Below, one piece after another: positions 16,787 through 25,660 of a stretch of 64,000 nt of DNA. Position numbers and translations under genes: made by a program. Positions within the stretch are counted from its first letter, which is position 1; each line of letters starts with the position of its first letter. This stretch comes from J054 sp963850255. GTDB taxonomy: Bacteria; Pseudomonadota; Gammaproteobacteria; Steroidobacterales; GCA-2729495. Where the stretch lies: positions 53,887-117,886 of the forward strand of contig CAWKLL010000030.1 in NCBI GenBank assembly GCA_963850255.1, read 5' to 3'. The notes under the pieces are model-generated. The model did no database searches, was not told where the DNA came from, and saw nothing but the letters and a program-made list of their open reading frames with translations.

Positions 16787-18282
16787 AGACAGGCGCGCCG
16801 CGCCGCTAAATCTCGACGGCGAAGAATTTCGCCAGGTCGGGCACGAACTCATCGATCGCATCGCGGACTTTCTTGACGGCCTGCCCGAGCAGGTACTGAC
16901 GCGCGGTGAATCGCCCCGGCAAATTCGCGAACTGCTGCCGCAGGGAGATCTGCCCGAAAAAGGGCTAAGCGCCGAACTGCTGCTGCGCGAAACCGCCCCT
17001 CTGTTATTCAAGCACTCGCTGCACAACGGTCATCCACGCTTTCTCGGCTACATCACCTCATCAGCCGCGCCGCTGGGCATGCTCGGCGACCTGCTGGCGG
17101 CCTCAGTGAACGCCAATGTGGGCAAATGGGATCTGGCGCCGGTGGCCACGGAAATTGAGGCGCAGTGCATTCGCTGGATTGCGCAGCTGATCGGCTATCC
17201 GGTGGACTGCGGCGGGCTGATGGTCAGCGGCGGCAACATGGCGAACTTCATCGGCTTCATGGCCGCGCGACGCGCACAAAGCGACTGGGATATTCGCGCA
17301 CAAGGCTTGTATGGCAATCCGCAGCGCCTGACGGTTTACGGCTCGCGCGAAACACATACCTGGATCGAAAAAGCCGCCGATCTTTCCGGGCTGGGCACAG
17401 AGGCCATCCGCTGGATCGAGACTGACGACCAGCAACGACTAAGCTGCGCCGCGCTGCGTACGGCCATTGCGAGGAGATCGCGCCGCCGGACATCAACCGC
17501 TGCTGGTGGTGGGTACAGCAGGTAATGTCAGCACCGGCGCCGTGGACCCGTTGCGCGAAATAGCCGCTATCTGCGCTGAAGAAAAACTCTGGCTACACGT
17601 GGATGGCGCTTATGGCGCACCCGCGGCTGCGTTGCCGGAAGCTGAGGCGGATTTACGGGCATTGTCACTGGCCGATTCCGTGGCACTGGACCCGCACAAG
17701 TGGTTGTACAGTCCGCTGGAAGCCGGCTGCACACTGGTACGCAATGCCGACGCGCTGAGTGATGCCTTCAGTTATAACCCGGACTATTACGAATTTTCTG
17801 CCACCGCTGACGAGCCCGGCAACAACTACTACGCGCTGGGCTTTCAGAATTCACGCGGTTTCCGCGCCCTGAAAGTCTGGCTCGGCCTGCGCCAGGCCGG
17901 GCGCGACGGGATCGTGCGCATGATCACTAACGACATCGACCTGGCTGCTTACCTGCACCACTGTGCCGCCGCTCGCGAAGCCCTGCAGCCAGTCAGCCTG
18001 CACCTGAGTATCGTCACGCTTCGCTATCAACCGCCAGACCTGGATCCGGACTCAGACGGGGTTGAGGATTATCTGAACGCGCTCAACCAGCGGCTGGTTA
18101 ACCGACTACAGCGCGGCGGCGAGGCATTTATAAGCAATGCCGTGATTAACGACCGCTACCTGGTGCGCGCCTGCGTGGTGAATTTCCGCACGCAGCAGTC
18201 CGACATGGACTTCATCGCGGATTTGCTCGTGCGTGAAGGCGCTGCGCTTGATCATGAGATGCGGCCCGACGCACTACGCTAA
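16773..18282 (+). pseudogene. Aromatic-L-amino-acid-type PLP decarboxylase, single frameshift
   Basis: A group II PLP decarboxylase of about 502 residues if one base is removed. The first part (from GTG 16773) shows GHPRFLGYITSSAAPLG, NVGKWDLAPVATEIE and LMVSGGNMANFIGF. The second shows VVGTAGNVSTGAVDPL, HVDGAYG with the cofactor Asp, and the PLP Lys in DPHKWLYSPLEAG. The frame changes by +1 within 17468-17480 (GCGAGGAGATCGC), between residues AI and DRAAG. All catalytic motifs are intact on either side. This looks like one extra base: a recent mutation or a sequencing error. Relatives decarboxylate DOPA, tryptophan or tyrosine. Confidence 0.85.
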
Positions 18283-18623
18283 GCGCCTTTCTGGACGCGT
18301 GGCGCCGTGCAGCCGCATTCCCCTTAGTGCGGGTGCAGCCAGGCAGGAAGCTAGACGGGTCAAGCCGGAAAGACTTGTCGCAGGACACCCGATGCTGCTT
18401 TTTTTATGTCGACGATCGCGATATCGATGCCAAGAATGCATTGTCATTCCTTATGGTGTTGCTGAACCTCAGCGCTGCCGGCGAAGATAATCGCGGCCCG
18501 GTGGTCACCATCGGCACGGGCAGCTAGACAAGCCTATCCACCTGTCGGATATCGCGGTTTTCCCGTACAGCCAGCCTGCTGCTGATCTCTGCATGCTCCC
18601 GACCCATCTCAAGGGAGGACCGC
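18283..18623. other. 341-base gap between the decarboxylase and Rieske genes
   Basis: No well-supported gene. It contains the 66-codon frame described separately and, just before 18624, a strong ribosome site AAGGGAGG for the Rieske gene. I saw no intrinsic terminator after the decarboxylase. Confidence 0.5.
18327..18527 (+). CDS. Small open frame, possibly HPr-like
   Basis: 66 residues from a GTG at 18327. The stretch VDDRDIDAKNALSFLMVLLN resembles the second half of HPr-family phosphocarriers (GREVDAKSIMGVLML). However, the region that should hold the active-site His (HARPAxKL) reads VQPGRKL with no His. The upstream frame stays open to about 18258 without another start. No ribosome site is visible. 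It could be a degraded HPr-like gene or chance; I would not rely on it. Confidence 0.3.
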   Translation: MRVQPGRKLDGSSRKDLSQDTRCCFFYVDDRDIDAKNALSFLMVLLNLSAAGEDNRGPVVTIGTGS

Positions 18624-19736
18624 ATGTACATCAATTTCTGGTATCCGATCTGCTGCAGCGATGAAGCCGGCAGCGAAAAACCTCATCGCGCCGAAGTGCT
18701 GGGTCTGCGCTTCGTAGCTTTTCGCGACGACGCCGGACAAGCGCATGTTCTGCGTGACGTCTGCGTGCATCGCGGCGGCTCCCTGGGCAAAGGCTGGGTG
18801 CGACAGGGCGGCATAGTCTGTCCTTATCATGGCTGGCGCTTCGGCGGCGACGGCAAGTGCCAGCACATCCCCACCCTGCCCGACGACAAGCCGCCGGCCC
18901 GCGCCAAGGTCGACAGCTACCCCACCGAGGAACGCTACGGCATCGTATTTGCCTTTCTCGGCGACCTGCCGGAGGAGGAACGTCCGCCGCTGCTGGAGAT
19001 TCCCGAGTGGGATCAGCCGGGCTGGCGGGCCAACGCACTCACGGTGTTTGAGGTCGGCGCCTTCTACGAGCGCTCGATGGAGAACGGACTGGATCCCTCG
19101 CATAACGAATTCGTGCACCCGGCCCAGGGCTCACCGAATATGCAGGACAATCTGCGTCGCAAGCCGCTGGATGTGCAGGACACGGAATGGGGCAGTCGTT
19201 TTCTGGTGAAGTTTTCCAACGAGGTCAAGGGCACCGAAGCCCTGGGCGAAGCAGAAACCCTGGTACCGGAGGTCGAGGCCGGTTCCGGACATATCGGCCC
19301 CAACACCATGATCACCTGGATCAACTTCTCCGAAACTAATCGCTTTTCACAATACTTTTTCGAAGCGCCGGTGAATGAAAACCGAACGCGGATCTTTTTC
19401 GTCAACATGCGCGCCTTTTTGCTGGAACCCGAGAATGACGAACGTATTGCCAAGGTAAACCTGGTGGTGGCTCAGGAAGATATCGACATTCTTGAAGAAC
19501 TGGATCCCGTACGGACCCCAGACAGCACCACCAAGGAAGTACTGGTGCCTTCTGACGGCGCTGTACTGCGCTACCGTGAATGGCTGGGCAAGTGGGATGC
19601 GCAAGGCTGGCGCATCGACGCCAAGGCCTTGCGCGACAAGCAGGGCGACGTCGCCTACTCTATTCCCTGCCCGGAGCGTCGGAACTCAAAAAATTGGGTA
19701 TTGGAAACTGTGCCGCTGGTAAGCGGCCAGGGCTAG
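18624..19736 (+). CDS. Rieske non-heme iron oxygenase, alpha subunit
   Basis: 370 residues. The N-terminal Rieske [2Fe-2S] site is CVHRGGS followed by CPYHGWRFGG. The catalytic domain has the iron ligands in NGLDPSHNEFVH (DxSHxxxxH), with a bridging Asp in that region. It belongs to the aromatic/alicyclic ring-hydroxylating family of vanillate/phenoxybenzoate or PaO-like type that works with a separate reductase. No reductase or ferredoxin gene is adjacent, so the electron donor is elsewhere. AAGGGAGG lies 5 bases before the ATG. The substrate is unknown. Confidence 0.92.
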   Translation: MYINFWYPICCSDEAGSEKPHRAEVLGLRFVAFRDDAGQAHVLRDVCVHRGGSLGKGWVRQGGIVCPYHGWRFGGDGKCQHIPTLPDDKPPARAKVDSYPTEERYGIVFAFLGDLPEEERPPLLEIPEWDQPGWRANALTVFEVGAFYERSMENGLDPSHNEFVHPAQGSPNMQDNLRRKPLDVQDTEWGSRFLVKFSNEVKGTEALGEAETLVPEVEAGSGHIGPNTMITWINFSETNRFSQYFFEAPVNENRTRIFFVNMRAFLLEPENDERIAKVNLVVAQEDIDILEELDPVRTPDSTTKEVLVPSDGAVLRYREWLGKWDAQGWRIDAKALRDKQGDVAYSIPCPERRNSKNWVLETVPLVSGQG

Positions 19737-19795
19737 CAACTGTCAACGGTCCTTGCCTTGCGCCGTTGAAGGTGCATGGCAAGGAGAACCCGCGC

Positions 19796-20845
19796 GTGAC
19801 AGGGAAGTCACTCCCCTTATTCCTGGCAGCATTACTGCTGGCCGCCTGCGGCAGTGGTGGCGACGGCAGGCAGATCGTGGTCGTTGATGATCCGTTCGCG
19901 CCTGTCGCAACGGCCCTGGGTAACTCCGTGTTTACGGACCTCGCCGTGGTAGTGGGCGACGCCGACGGCGTCATCTGGGACTACAGCCAGGGGGATTTTC
20001 CCCTCGACAGCAGCCACTTCGTTGCCTCGGCCTCCAAGTGGCTGACCAGTGCCACCCTGATGCGACTGGTCGAACAGGGCGTGATGAGTCTCGACGATCG
20101 TCCCCAGGACTATCTCGCCTACTGGACCGGCGATCCGGCCGACCCGCGCAGTCGGATTACGCTGCAGCAACTGCTGGCTTTCACTGCCGGCTTTGACCTC
20201 GGGCCGACGGATGCCAGCTGCGTGAGCCAAGCCAATCTGAGCCTGGATGCCTGCGTACAGGAACTTTATCTGGCTGGTCTGGCCTATGAACCGGGCAGCA
20301 CTTTTTATTATGGACCAGCGCACATGCAGGTTGCGGCACGCATGGCCGAAGTCGCAAGCGGTCAGAGCTTCGTCACGCTGTTTCGCCTGCAACTCGGCGA
20401 TCCTCTTGGCCTGTCGGCCAGCAGCGCGTTTGTATCACCGAGCGCCAGCAATCCACGTGCAGCCGGCGGCGCGGTGTCAACGGCCAACGATTACGCCAGA
20501 TTTCTGCGGGCACTATTGGCCGGCGAGCTGATCAGCGATCTCGATACATTTGTCGCCGATCGCACTGCGCCACCGGTAGTGATCGGATTTCGACCAGCCG
20601 GCAGTGAAGTCAACGGCACGGCCTGGAACTACGCGCTGGGTGCCTGGCGTGAAGATCCTGGTCGCGATCGGCTGTCCAGCCCCGGTGCCTTTGGCTGGTA
20701 TCCGTGGATTGATTTCGAGTCCGGCTACTTCGTGCTCATCGCGGTGGAGGAATTGCCACTGTTCGGCTTCTCACCCACCATAGAGAGCGTTACGCTGGGC
20801 GAGCAAATTCGACCCCTGATCGAAGCCATCCTGGCTGGCCGGTAA
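19796..20845 (+). CDS. Serine hydrolase / class C beta-lactamase-like lipoprotein
   Basis: 349 residues from a GTG at 19796, which has AAGGAG 9 bases upstream and starts a lipoprotein signal ending in LLAAC. The nucleophile motif SxxK is SASKWLTS, and a second-site Tyr is in FYYGPAHMQVAARM. The family includes class C beta-lactamases, DD-peptidases, esterases and 6-aminohexanoate hydrolases; bacterial lipoproteins of this type are often esterases. The Ser is assigned by motif. It follows the Rieske gene by 59 bases in the same direction and may share its transcript. Confidence 0.87.
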   Translation: MTGKSLPLFLAALLLAACGSGGDGRQIVVVDDPFAPVATALGNSVFTDLAVVVGDADGVIWDYSQGDFPLDSSHFVASASKWLTSATLMRLVEQGVMSLDDRPQDYLAYWTGDPADPRSRITLQQLLAFTAGFDLGPTDASCVSQANLSLDACVQELYLAGLAYEPGSTFYYGPAHMQVAARMAEVASGQSFVTLFRLQLGDPLGLSASSAFVSPSASNPRAAGGAVSTANDYARFLRALLAGELISDLDTFVADRTAPPVVIGFRPAGSEVNGTAWNYALGAWREDPGRDRLSSPGAFGWYPWIDFESGYFVLIAVEELPLFGFSPTIESVTLGEQIRPLIEAILAGR

Positions 20846-20889
20846 AAATACTCGCGCTAAACTCTAAGAATCGTCAATTGGAAAGGACC

Positions 20890-21030
20890 ATGGGCAAGAA
20901 GACGACTCCGCCACCACCGGATGTGTTGCGCAAGTCCGGCCCACACAAGGATCGCAGCAAATACGATCGCAAGCGTGACCGTCAGGAACAGAAACGATTA
21001 CCCACGGGTAACGGCGACAAAGGCGAGTAA
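20890..21030 (+). CDS. 46-residue basic protein
   Basis: ATG at 20890 with GAAAGGA immediately upstream, ending at TAA 21030. The product is MGKKTTPPPPDVLRK followed by KDRSKYDRKRDRQEQKR, very rich in Lys, Arg and Asp with a Pro run and no hydrophobic stretch. I have an impression of similar short proteins in other proteobacteria but cannot name a family. Its composition suggests a nucleic-acid or ribosome contact; this is inference. Confidence 0.6.
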   Translation: MGKKTTPPPPDVLRKSGPHKDRSKYDRKRDRQEQKRLPTGNGDKGE

Positions 21031-21093
21031 AAAAGGAACTGGCCCCCGGCGCGGCGCGACTGCTAAGGTCGGCTTCTTTTCCTGCGGACCATC

Positions 21094-22329
21094 ATGATCG
21101 ATCAACTGCGTGAGATTCATCCGCTACTGCCGAGTTTTGGCGGTCTGGCGGCGTTGCTGTTACTGGCGATCCTCTCCGACCTGCTAGCCAAACAGCTGCT
21201 ACTAAAGGTCGTCGTGGCCCTGGCGCGCCGCAGCCAGGTGAGCTGGGACGACGTACTGGTCGAGCAGAAGGTGTTCAGCCGCCTGGCGCAAATTGTACCC
21301 GCACTGGTGATCCTGTCTGGCATCGGTCTGATTCCCGACCTGAATGACGAGTTGGTGAAGCTGATTCGCAACGTCACCTCGGGCTACCTGGTGTTGATGC
21401 TGACGCTGTCTCTAACCGCCGCCATTAGCGCGGCCAATGCCATTTATGAAACCCACCCGGTAGCGCGCGAACGTCCCATGAAGGGCGTGGCCCAGTTGCT
21501 GCAAATAATTATCGTCGTCATAGGCGGCGTTATGGTGGTCGCCGCCATCATGGACCGCTCCCCGTTGTTGCTGTTAAGCGGCCTCGGCGCGATGACCGCC
21601 ATTCTGCTACTGGTCTTCAAAGACACCATCCTGGGCCTGGTCGCCAGCGTGCAGCTCACCGCCAACGATATGGTGCGGGTGGGTGACTGGATTGAAATGC
21701 CCCAGTACGGAGCCGATGGCGACGTCATCGACGTAGCCCTGCACACGGTGAAAGTGCAGAACTGGGACAAGACCATTACCACGGTACCCACCCACAAACT
21801 GATCGCCGAATCCTTCAAGAACTGGCGCGGTATGTCTGCCTCCGGTGGCCGACGGATCAAGCGTTCGGTACACATCGATAAGAACAGTATTCGTTTTCTT
21901 ACCAGGGAAGAAATCAGGCGTTTTAGGGACTTCGCTCTGCTCACGGACTACATTGACGAGAAAGACAAAGAACTGGCCGACTACAATGCCGGTGTTTCGA
22001 AGACCGGGGCTACCAGCATCAATCAACGCCACCTGACCAATGTCGGCACCTTTCGCGCCTACATACTCAACTACCTGCGCCGGCATCCGGACATTCATCA
22101 TGAAAATATGACCCTGCTGGTGCGTCAGCTGCCGCCAGGACCAGAAGGCCTGCCCATCGAGATTTACTGTTTCACCACGACCACCGGCTGGGTCGAATAC
22201 GAAGACATCCAGGCGGATATTTTTGATCACTTGCTGGCGGTGGCCGGCGAGTTCGGTCTGCGCCTGTTCCAGAAGCCAGCAGGCACGGATCTGGCCGCAT
22301 TGCAATTCTCCAGGGAGACCGAGGCATGA
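21094..22329 (+). CDS. MscS-family mechanosensitive channel, YbdG-like
   Basis: 411 residues. Five hydrophobic helices are followed by the MscS beta domain with VRVGDWIEMPQYGADGDVID, KVQNWDKTITTVPTHKL and FKNWRGMSASGGRRIKRS. These match the YbdG/MscM subfamily rather than MscS itself. It is an inner-membrane channel that opens under osmotic downshock. The stop overlaps the start of the cupin gene (ATGA), so the two are co-translated. A TAAGGT-like -10 is near 21062. Confidence 0.93.
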   Translation: MIDQLREIHPLLPSFGGLAALLLLAILSDLLAKQLLLKVVVALARRSQVSWDDVLVEQKVFSRLAQIVPALVILSGIGLIPDLNDELVKLIRNVTSGYLVLMLTLSLTAAISAANAIYETHPVARERPMKGVAQLLQIIIVVIGGVMVVAAIMDRSPLLLLSGLGAMTAILLLVFKDTILGLVASVQLTANDMVRVGDWIEMPQYGADGDVIDVALHTVKVQNWDKTITTVPTHKLIAESFKNWRGMSASGGRRIKRSVHIDKNSIRFLTREEIRRFRDFALLTDYIDEKDKELADYNAGVSKTGATSINQRHLTNVGTFRAYILNYLRRHPDIHHENMTLLVRQLPPGPEGLPIEIYCFTTTTGWVEYEDIQADIFDHLLAVAGEFGLRLFQKPAGTDLAALQFSRETEA

Positions 22330-22808
22330 GCGACGCACCCCCAATGCTGAACCTGGCCAACATCGCACAGGACGAATTTGGCCATGGCAAAAGCTTTGCT
22401 GCGAAACTGGGCCGGGTTGGGCGGACCCTGGGTATGCAAAAAATCGGCTGCGGGCTGGTGGTGCTGGAACCGGGCAAACGCGCCTGGCCCCATCACGGTC
22501 ACTATGCCCAGGAAGAAGTTTTTGTGATCATGGAAGGCAGCGGCAGCATTCGCTACGGCGACGGTGAATATCCCGTCACTCAGGGCGACGTGATTTTTAC
22601 ACCACCGGGTCCGGATCGGGCACACCAGATCGTCAATAGCTCCGACGCGCCGCTCAAGTATCTGGCACTAAGTTCGATGGACAGCCCGGACATTGTGTAT
22701 TACCCCGACTCGCAGAAAACCGGCGCGTTTCATGTCAGCGATGGCAGCTTCGTCGGCTTTATGTCGCGCGACGACGAACTGGCTGACTACTGGGAGGGCG
22801 AAGACTGA
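22326..22808 (+). CDS. Cupin-domain protein
   Basis: 160 residues with one cupin barrel: motif 1 AWPHHGHYAQEEVFVIMEGSG (two His and Glu as metal ligands) and motif 2 PPGPDRAHQIVNSS (His ligand). No signal peptide, so cytoplasmic. The function of such stand-alone cupins (isomerase, dioxygenase, ligand-binding) cannot be told from sequence. It overlaps the MscS stop by four bases. The last 30 residues carry a conserved-looking FVGFMSRDDE segment. Confidence 0.88.
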   Translation: MSDAPPMLNLANIAQDEFGHGKSFAAKLGRVGRTLGMQKIGCGLVVLEPGKRAWPHHGHYAQEEVFVIMEGSGSIRYGDGEYPVTQGDVIFTPPGPDRAHQIVNSSDAPLKYLALSSMDSPDIVYYPDSQKTGAFHVSDGSFVGFMSRDDELADYWEGED

Positions 22809-22854
22809 TTCGCCCCCTGCGTCGCTCTGCACTTAGCTGCTATGGTGCCGCGCG

Positions 22855-24195
22855 ATGAGTTCAAGTTATCCGTCGCGCCGCTACGCCTGGTACATGGTGG
22901 TCCTGCTCACCGTGGCCTATGTTTTTTCCTTTGTCGACCGCTACATCCTCGGCCTGCTGGTAGAACCCATTAAGGCTGACCTTGCCCTGACAGATACGCA
23001 GATGGGCCTGCTACTCGGCCCGGCCTTTGCGGTTCTCTATGCCACTGCGGGATTGCCGCTGGGCTGGCTGGCGGATCGTTATCGGCGCACACGCATTGTC
23101 GGTATTGGTGTCGGCTTGTGGTCGATAGCCACCGCCGCGTCAGCCCTGGCCAGCAATTTCTGGCACCTGTTTGCGGCCCGTGTGGGCGTCGGTGTCGGCG
23201 AAGCCACCCTCGCTCCCTGCGCCCTTTCGATGATCTCCGACAGTTTCCCGCCCGAGAAGCGCGGCCGGCCAATCGCTTTTTACACTGCTGCCCAATCTCT
23301 GGGCGCGGGCCTGGCTGCCCTGGGCGGCGCCGCAGTGCTGGGCTGGGCTAATTCCGTCCAGCAAATCAGCCTGCCGCTGATCGGCGAACTCTCGGCCTGG
23401 CAGTTCACCTTTGTCGTTGTCGGCCTGCCCGGCGTCATAGTCGCCATCATGTTGTTGTGGCTGCGCGAGCCACCACGCCAGCAAACTCACGGTAGCGGCG
23501 GCGCCAGCATGCCCGAGACGCTCCGCTACGTCCGCGCGCGCTGGACCACCTATGCCAGTTTTATCGCCTTCCCGGTGGTGATGACTACGGTGGCCTACAG
23601 CCAGAACTGGTATGCGGCCCTGTATATGCGCACCTGGGACTGGTCCATTGAACGCTTTGCCTTGTTCAGCGGCCTGGCCCTGGTCATTCTCGGCCCGATT
23701 ACAGTAAACGTGGCTGGCTGGATCTCTGACCGGCTGTTCGCTCGTGGCCTGCGCGACGGACCGGTGCGGGTAATGCTGGCCGGCAGCGCCCTGCTGGTAG
23801 TAACCGGCATCGTTTCGCCGCTGATGCCCACGGGTGAAATCGCTTTCGCCGTCTGGTTGTTTAACCTGGTGGGCATGTCGACAGTATCCGCGTCGGCGCC
23901 CATAGCGCTGCTGAACATTGCCCCGGGACCCATGCGCGGGCAGTTGTCTGCACTGTTTTATATGGTCACCAGCCTGTCGGGCATGCTCATCGGACCGGTC
24001 GCCGTGGCACTGCTCACGGACAATCTGTTCGGCGAGGCGAACATTCGCTATTCAGCGGCCACGGTGCCGGCGCTGTTTGGTTTGCCTGTATTGGCCCTGT
24101 GGGCTTTCGCGCGGCAGCGCTATGCCAGTGAGTGCGCGGCGGTTTTCGGTACCGTCGAGCGGCCTGACAAAGGACCGGCTATTCAGCCAGGCTAG
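22855..24195 (+). CDS. MFS transporter, spinster-like
   Basis: 446 residues, 12 helices. The first helix pair is YVFSFVDRYILGLLVEP (the Asp/Arg of the spinster-like or sugar-phosphate group), the A-loop reads GWLADRYRRTRIVG, and helix 4-5 has GVGVGEATLAPCA. The substrate is unknown; relatives move organic anions or lipids. A TATGGT lies about 8 bases upstream of the ATG and there is no ribosome site, so the mRNA may have almost no leader. It is the third gene in a + strand series after MscS and cupin. Confidence 0.9.
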   Translation: MSSSYPSRRYAWYMVVLLTVAYVFSFVDRYILGLLVEPIKADLALTDTQMGLLLGPAFAVLYATAGLPLGWLADRYRRTRIVGIGVGLWSIATAASALASNFWHLFAARVGVGVGEATLAPCALSMISDSFPPEKRGRPIAFYTAAQSLGAGLAALGGAAVLGWANSVQQISLPLIGELSAWQFTFVVVGLPGVIVAIMLLWLREPPRQQTHGSGGASMPETLRYVRARWTTYASFIAFPVVMTTVAYSQNWYAALYMRTWDWSIERFALFSGLALVILGPITVNVAGWISDRLFARGLRDGPVRVMLAGSALLVVTGIVSPLMPTGEIAFAVWLFNLVGMSTVSASAPIALLNIAPGPMRGQLSALFYMVTSLSGMLIGPVAVALLTDNLFGEANIRYSAATVPALFGLPVLALWAFARQRYASECAAVFGTVERPDKGPAIQPG

Positions 24196-24246
24196 CCGAG
24201 TGCCGGGTGCAAAGTTCTCAGCGGCGCTGTCACGGCGCCCACGCTG

Positions 24247-25119
24247 TCAGTAGCTGACAATCCCGCCGTTGGGCAGAAACACTGCCCCGCTTTCACCGTC
24301 GGAGAAACCACTGGCCCCGGTGATACGCGACTGCCAGGTATTGCTGCCGCCCGCGCCACCTTTTGATCCGGATTGCCGGGCGAGCGCCAGCAGGTTCCAT
24401 AGCGGCGGACCACCCTCGAAGCCGGCCAGCCCGTCGGGCAGGATGAAATAGCGCCCCGGCAGGATCGGCCCGGTTACGGTCTGCAGCGCCATCACGTCGT
24501 AAGGGTGGAGTTCGCGGCCATTGACGAAAATATCACTGCCACCGCCTGACGCAGTCGACTGCAGCGGGCCGCCGAGATCAAGCCCCGGCGCGATAAAGCC
24601 GTAGGTGGGGCCGCCGGTTACGCCCCAGGCCCCGAGTACCGGGTCGTACCAGTAGTCACCGGCGGGTATACGCAGTCCGTAGTCACGTTCCACCCGTGAC
24701 AGGGCGGTAGTGTCGAGGCGCTGACCGTTAATCAGCACTGTGCCAGCCGCGGGGGCGGCAGGCGCCGACGCCGCGGCGCTGCCGGAACGCAGGAATACAA
24801 CACGCTCGCGGAAATCTTCGTCGCCGACGTCCAGCAACAGGCGATCACCGTCCATGCGCGCGGTGAAGGCCATTTCATCTTCTTCGTCACCGAACCGGCC
24901 GATAAGTTCGCCATCCTGTTCACGGCTCGTCACAGGAATCGGATCACCGTCGTCGTATAGCGTGCCGGTGATTCGACCGTCGGCAGCCGCTTGCAGCCTG
25001 AGAACCAGTGACGGGTCATCAGCGGCAAGATAGTCGCCCGAGAAATCGGCCGCCTGCGCCGCTAACAAACTGATGAACAAAAACAGGATCACGCTGAGGG
25101 TCACGACGAGTTTCCGCAT
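24247..25119 (-). CDS. Exported protein of unknown function
   Basis: 290 residues; start chosen at 25119 because GGAGGG lies 6 bases before it. A clear signal peptide (KLVVTLSVILFLFISLLAAQA) precedes a small beta-rich domain (FSGDYLAADDPSLVLRLQA, GRITGTLYDDGDPIPV) that resembles stand-alone exported beta-sandwich modules. After an Ala/Pro linker the C-terminal half is Gly-rich, with GDYWYDPVLGAWGVTGG followed by GRYFILPDG. I recognise no catalytic motif. It lies convergent with the MFS gene and downstream of the holin-like gene on the same strand. Confidence 0.75.
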   Translation of the reverse strand: MRKLVVTLSVILFLFISLLAAQAADFSGDYLAADDPSLVLRLQAAADGRITGTLYDDGDPIPVTSREQDGELIGRFGDEEDEMAFTARMDGDRLLLDVGDEDFRERVVFLRSGSAAASAPAAPAAGTVLINGQRLDTTALSRVERDYGLRIPAGDYWYDPVLGAWGVTGGPTYGFIAPGLDLGGPLQSTASGGGSDIFVNGRELHPYDVMALQTVTGPILPGRYFILPDGLAGFEGGPPLWNLLALARQSGSKGGAGGSNTWQSRITGASGFSDGESGAVFLPNGGIVSY

Positions 25120-25163
25120 AGCCATCCCTCCGGAATGTTTCAGCATGCCAGGCTGTTTAGTGC

Positions 25164-25544
25164 TTAGTTGCGCCTGTCAACGATCAACACCTGGTAACGG
25201 CCGTCCGGCCCGATGGTCCAGGAAGCGACAGTGCTGACGAGGCTGACTACCAGGGCGCCCAGCAGAGCCGACCAAAATCCATCAACCGCAAAGCGGTCCA
25301 ATACGGCCGCGACCAGGCCGAACATGCCCGCGTTGATCACCAACAGGAAAAACCCAAGGGTCAAGAGGGTGATGGGAAAAGTTAGAAATACCAGGATTGG
25401 CCGAACGATGGCATTGACTAAGCCCAACAGCAGCGCCGCCCAGATCAGCGTAGCGGTGCCCCGAATGGAGACCCCCGACAGCAAATAGTCGGCTAACCAA
25501 AGACCCAGGGCGATAATCAGGGTACGAACAAGAATACCGATCAT
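25164..25544 (-). CDS. Phage-holin-4-family (PF04020) membrane protein
   Basis: 126 residues with four hydrophobic helices, including LLGLVNAIVRPILVFLTFPI and LTLGFFLLVINAGMF, typical of the YvlD/holin_4_2 family. Despite the name these are ordinary chromosomal membrane proteins of unknown role, not phage genes. A TACAAT hexamer ends 5 bases before the ATG, so its leader is at most very short. The following gene (25119) starts 45 bases after its stop. Confidence 0.88.
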   Translation of the reverse strand: MIGILVRTLIIALGLWLADYLLSGVSIRGTATLIWAALLLGLVNAIVRPILVFLTFPITLLTLGFFLLVINAGMFGLVAAVLDRFAVDGFWSALLGALVVSLVSTVASWTIGPDGRYQVLIVDRRN

Positions 25545-25660
25545 GGCTAATTGTAACGCCAGCCTGCGGATAAACGACAGTCAGATGACGCATCGATCAG
25601 CCATCAGCGGCCTGTTCGTGGTATCACTTCTTACCTGAAAATATAGCGGAGCCCTGGGCC

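Noticed and set aside
25164..25544. Phage origin suggested by the holin-family name
   Set aside because: The PF04020 family is a normal chromosomal membrane family, and no other phage genes are near.
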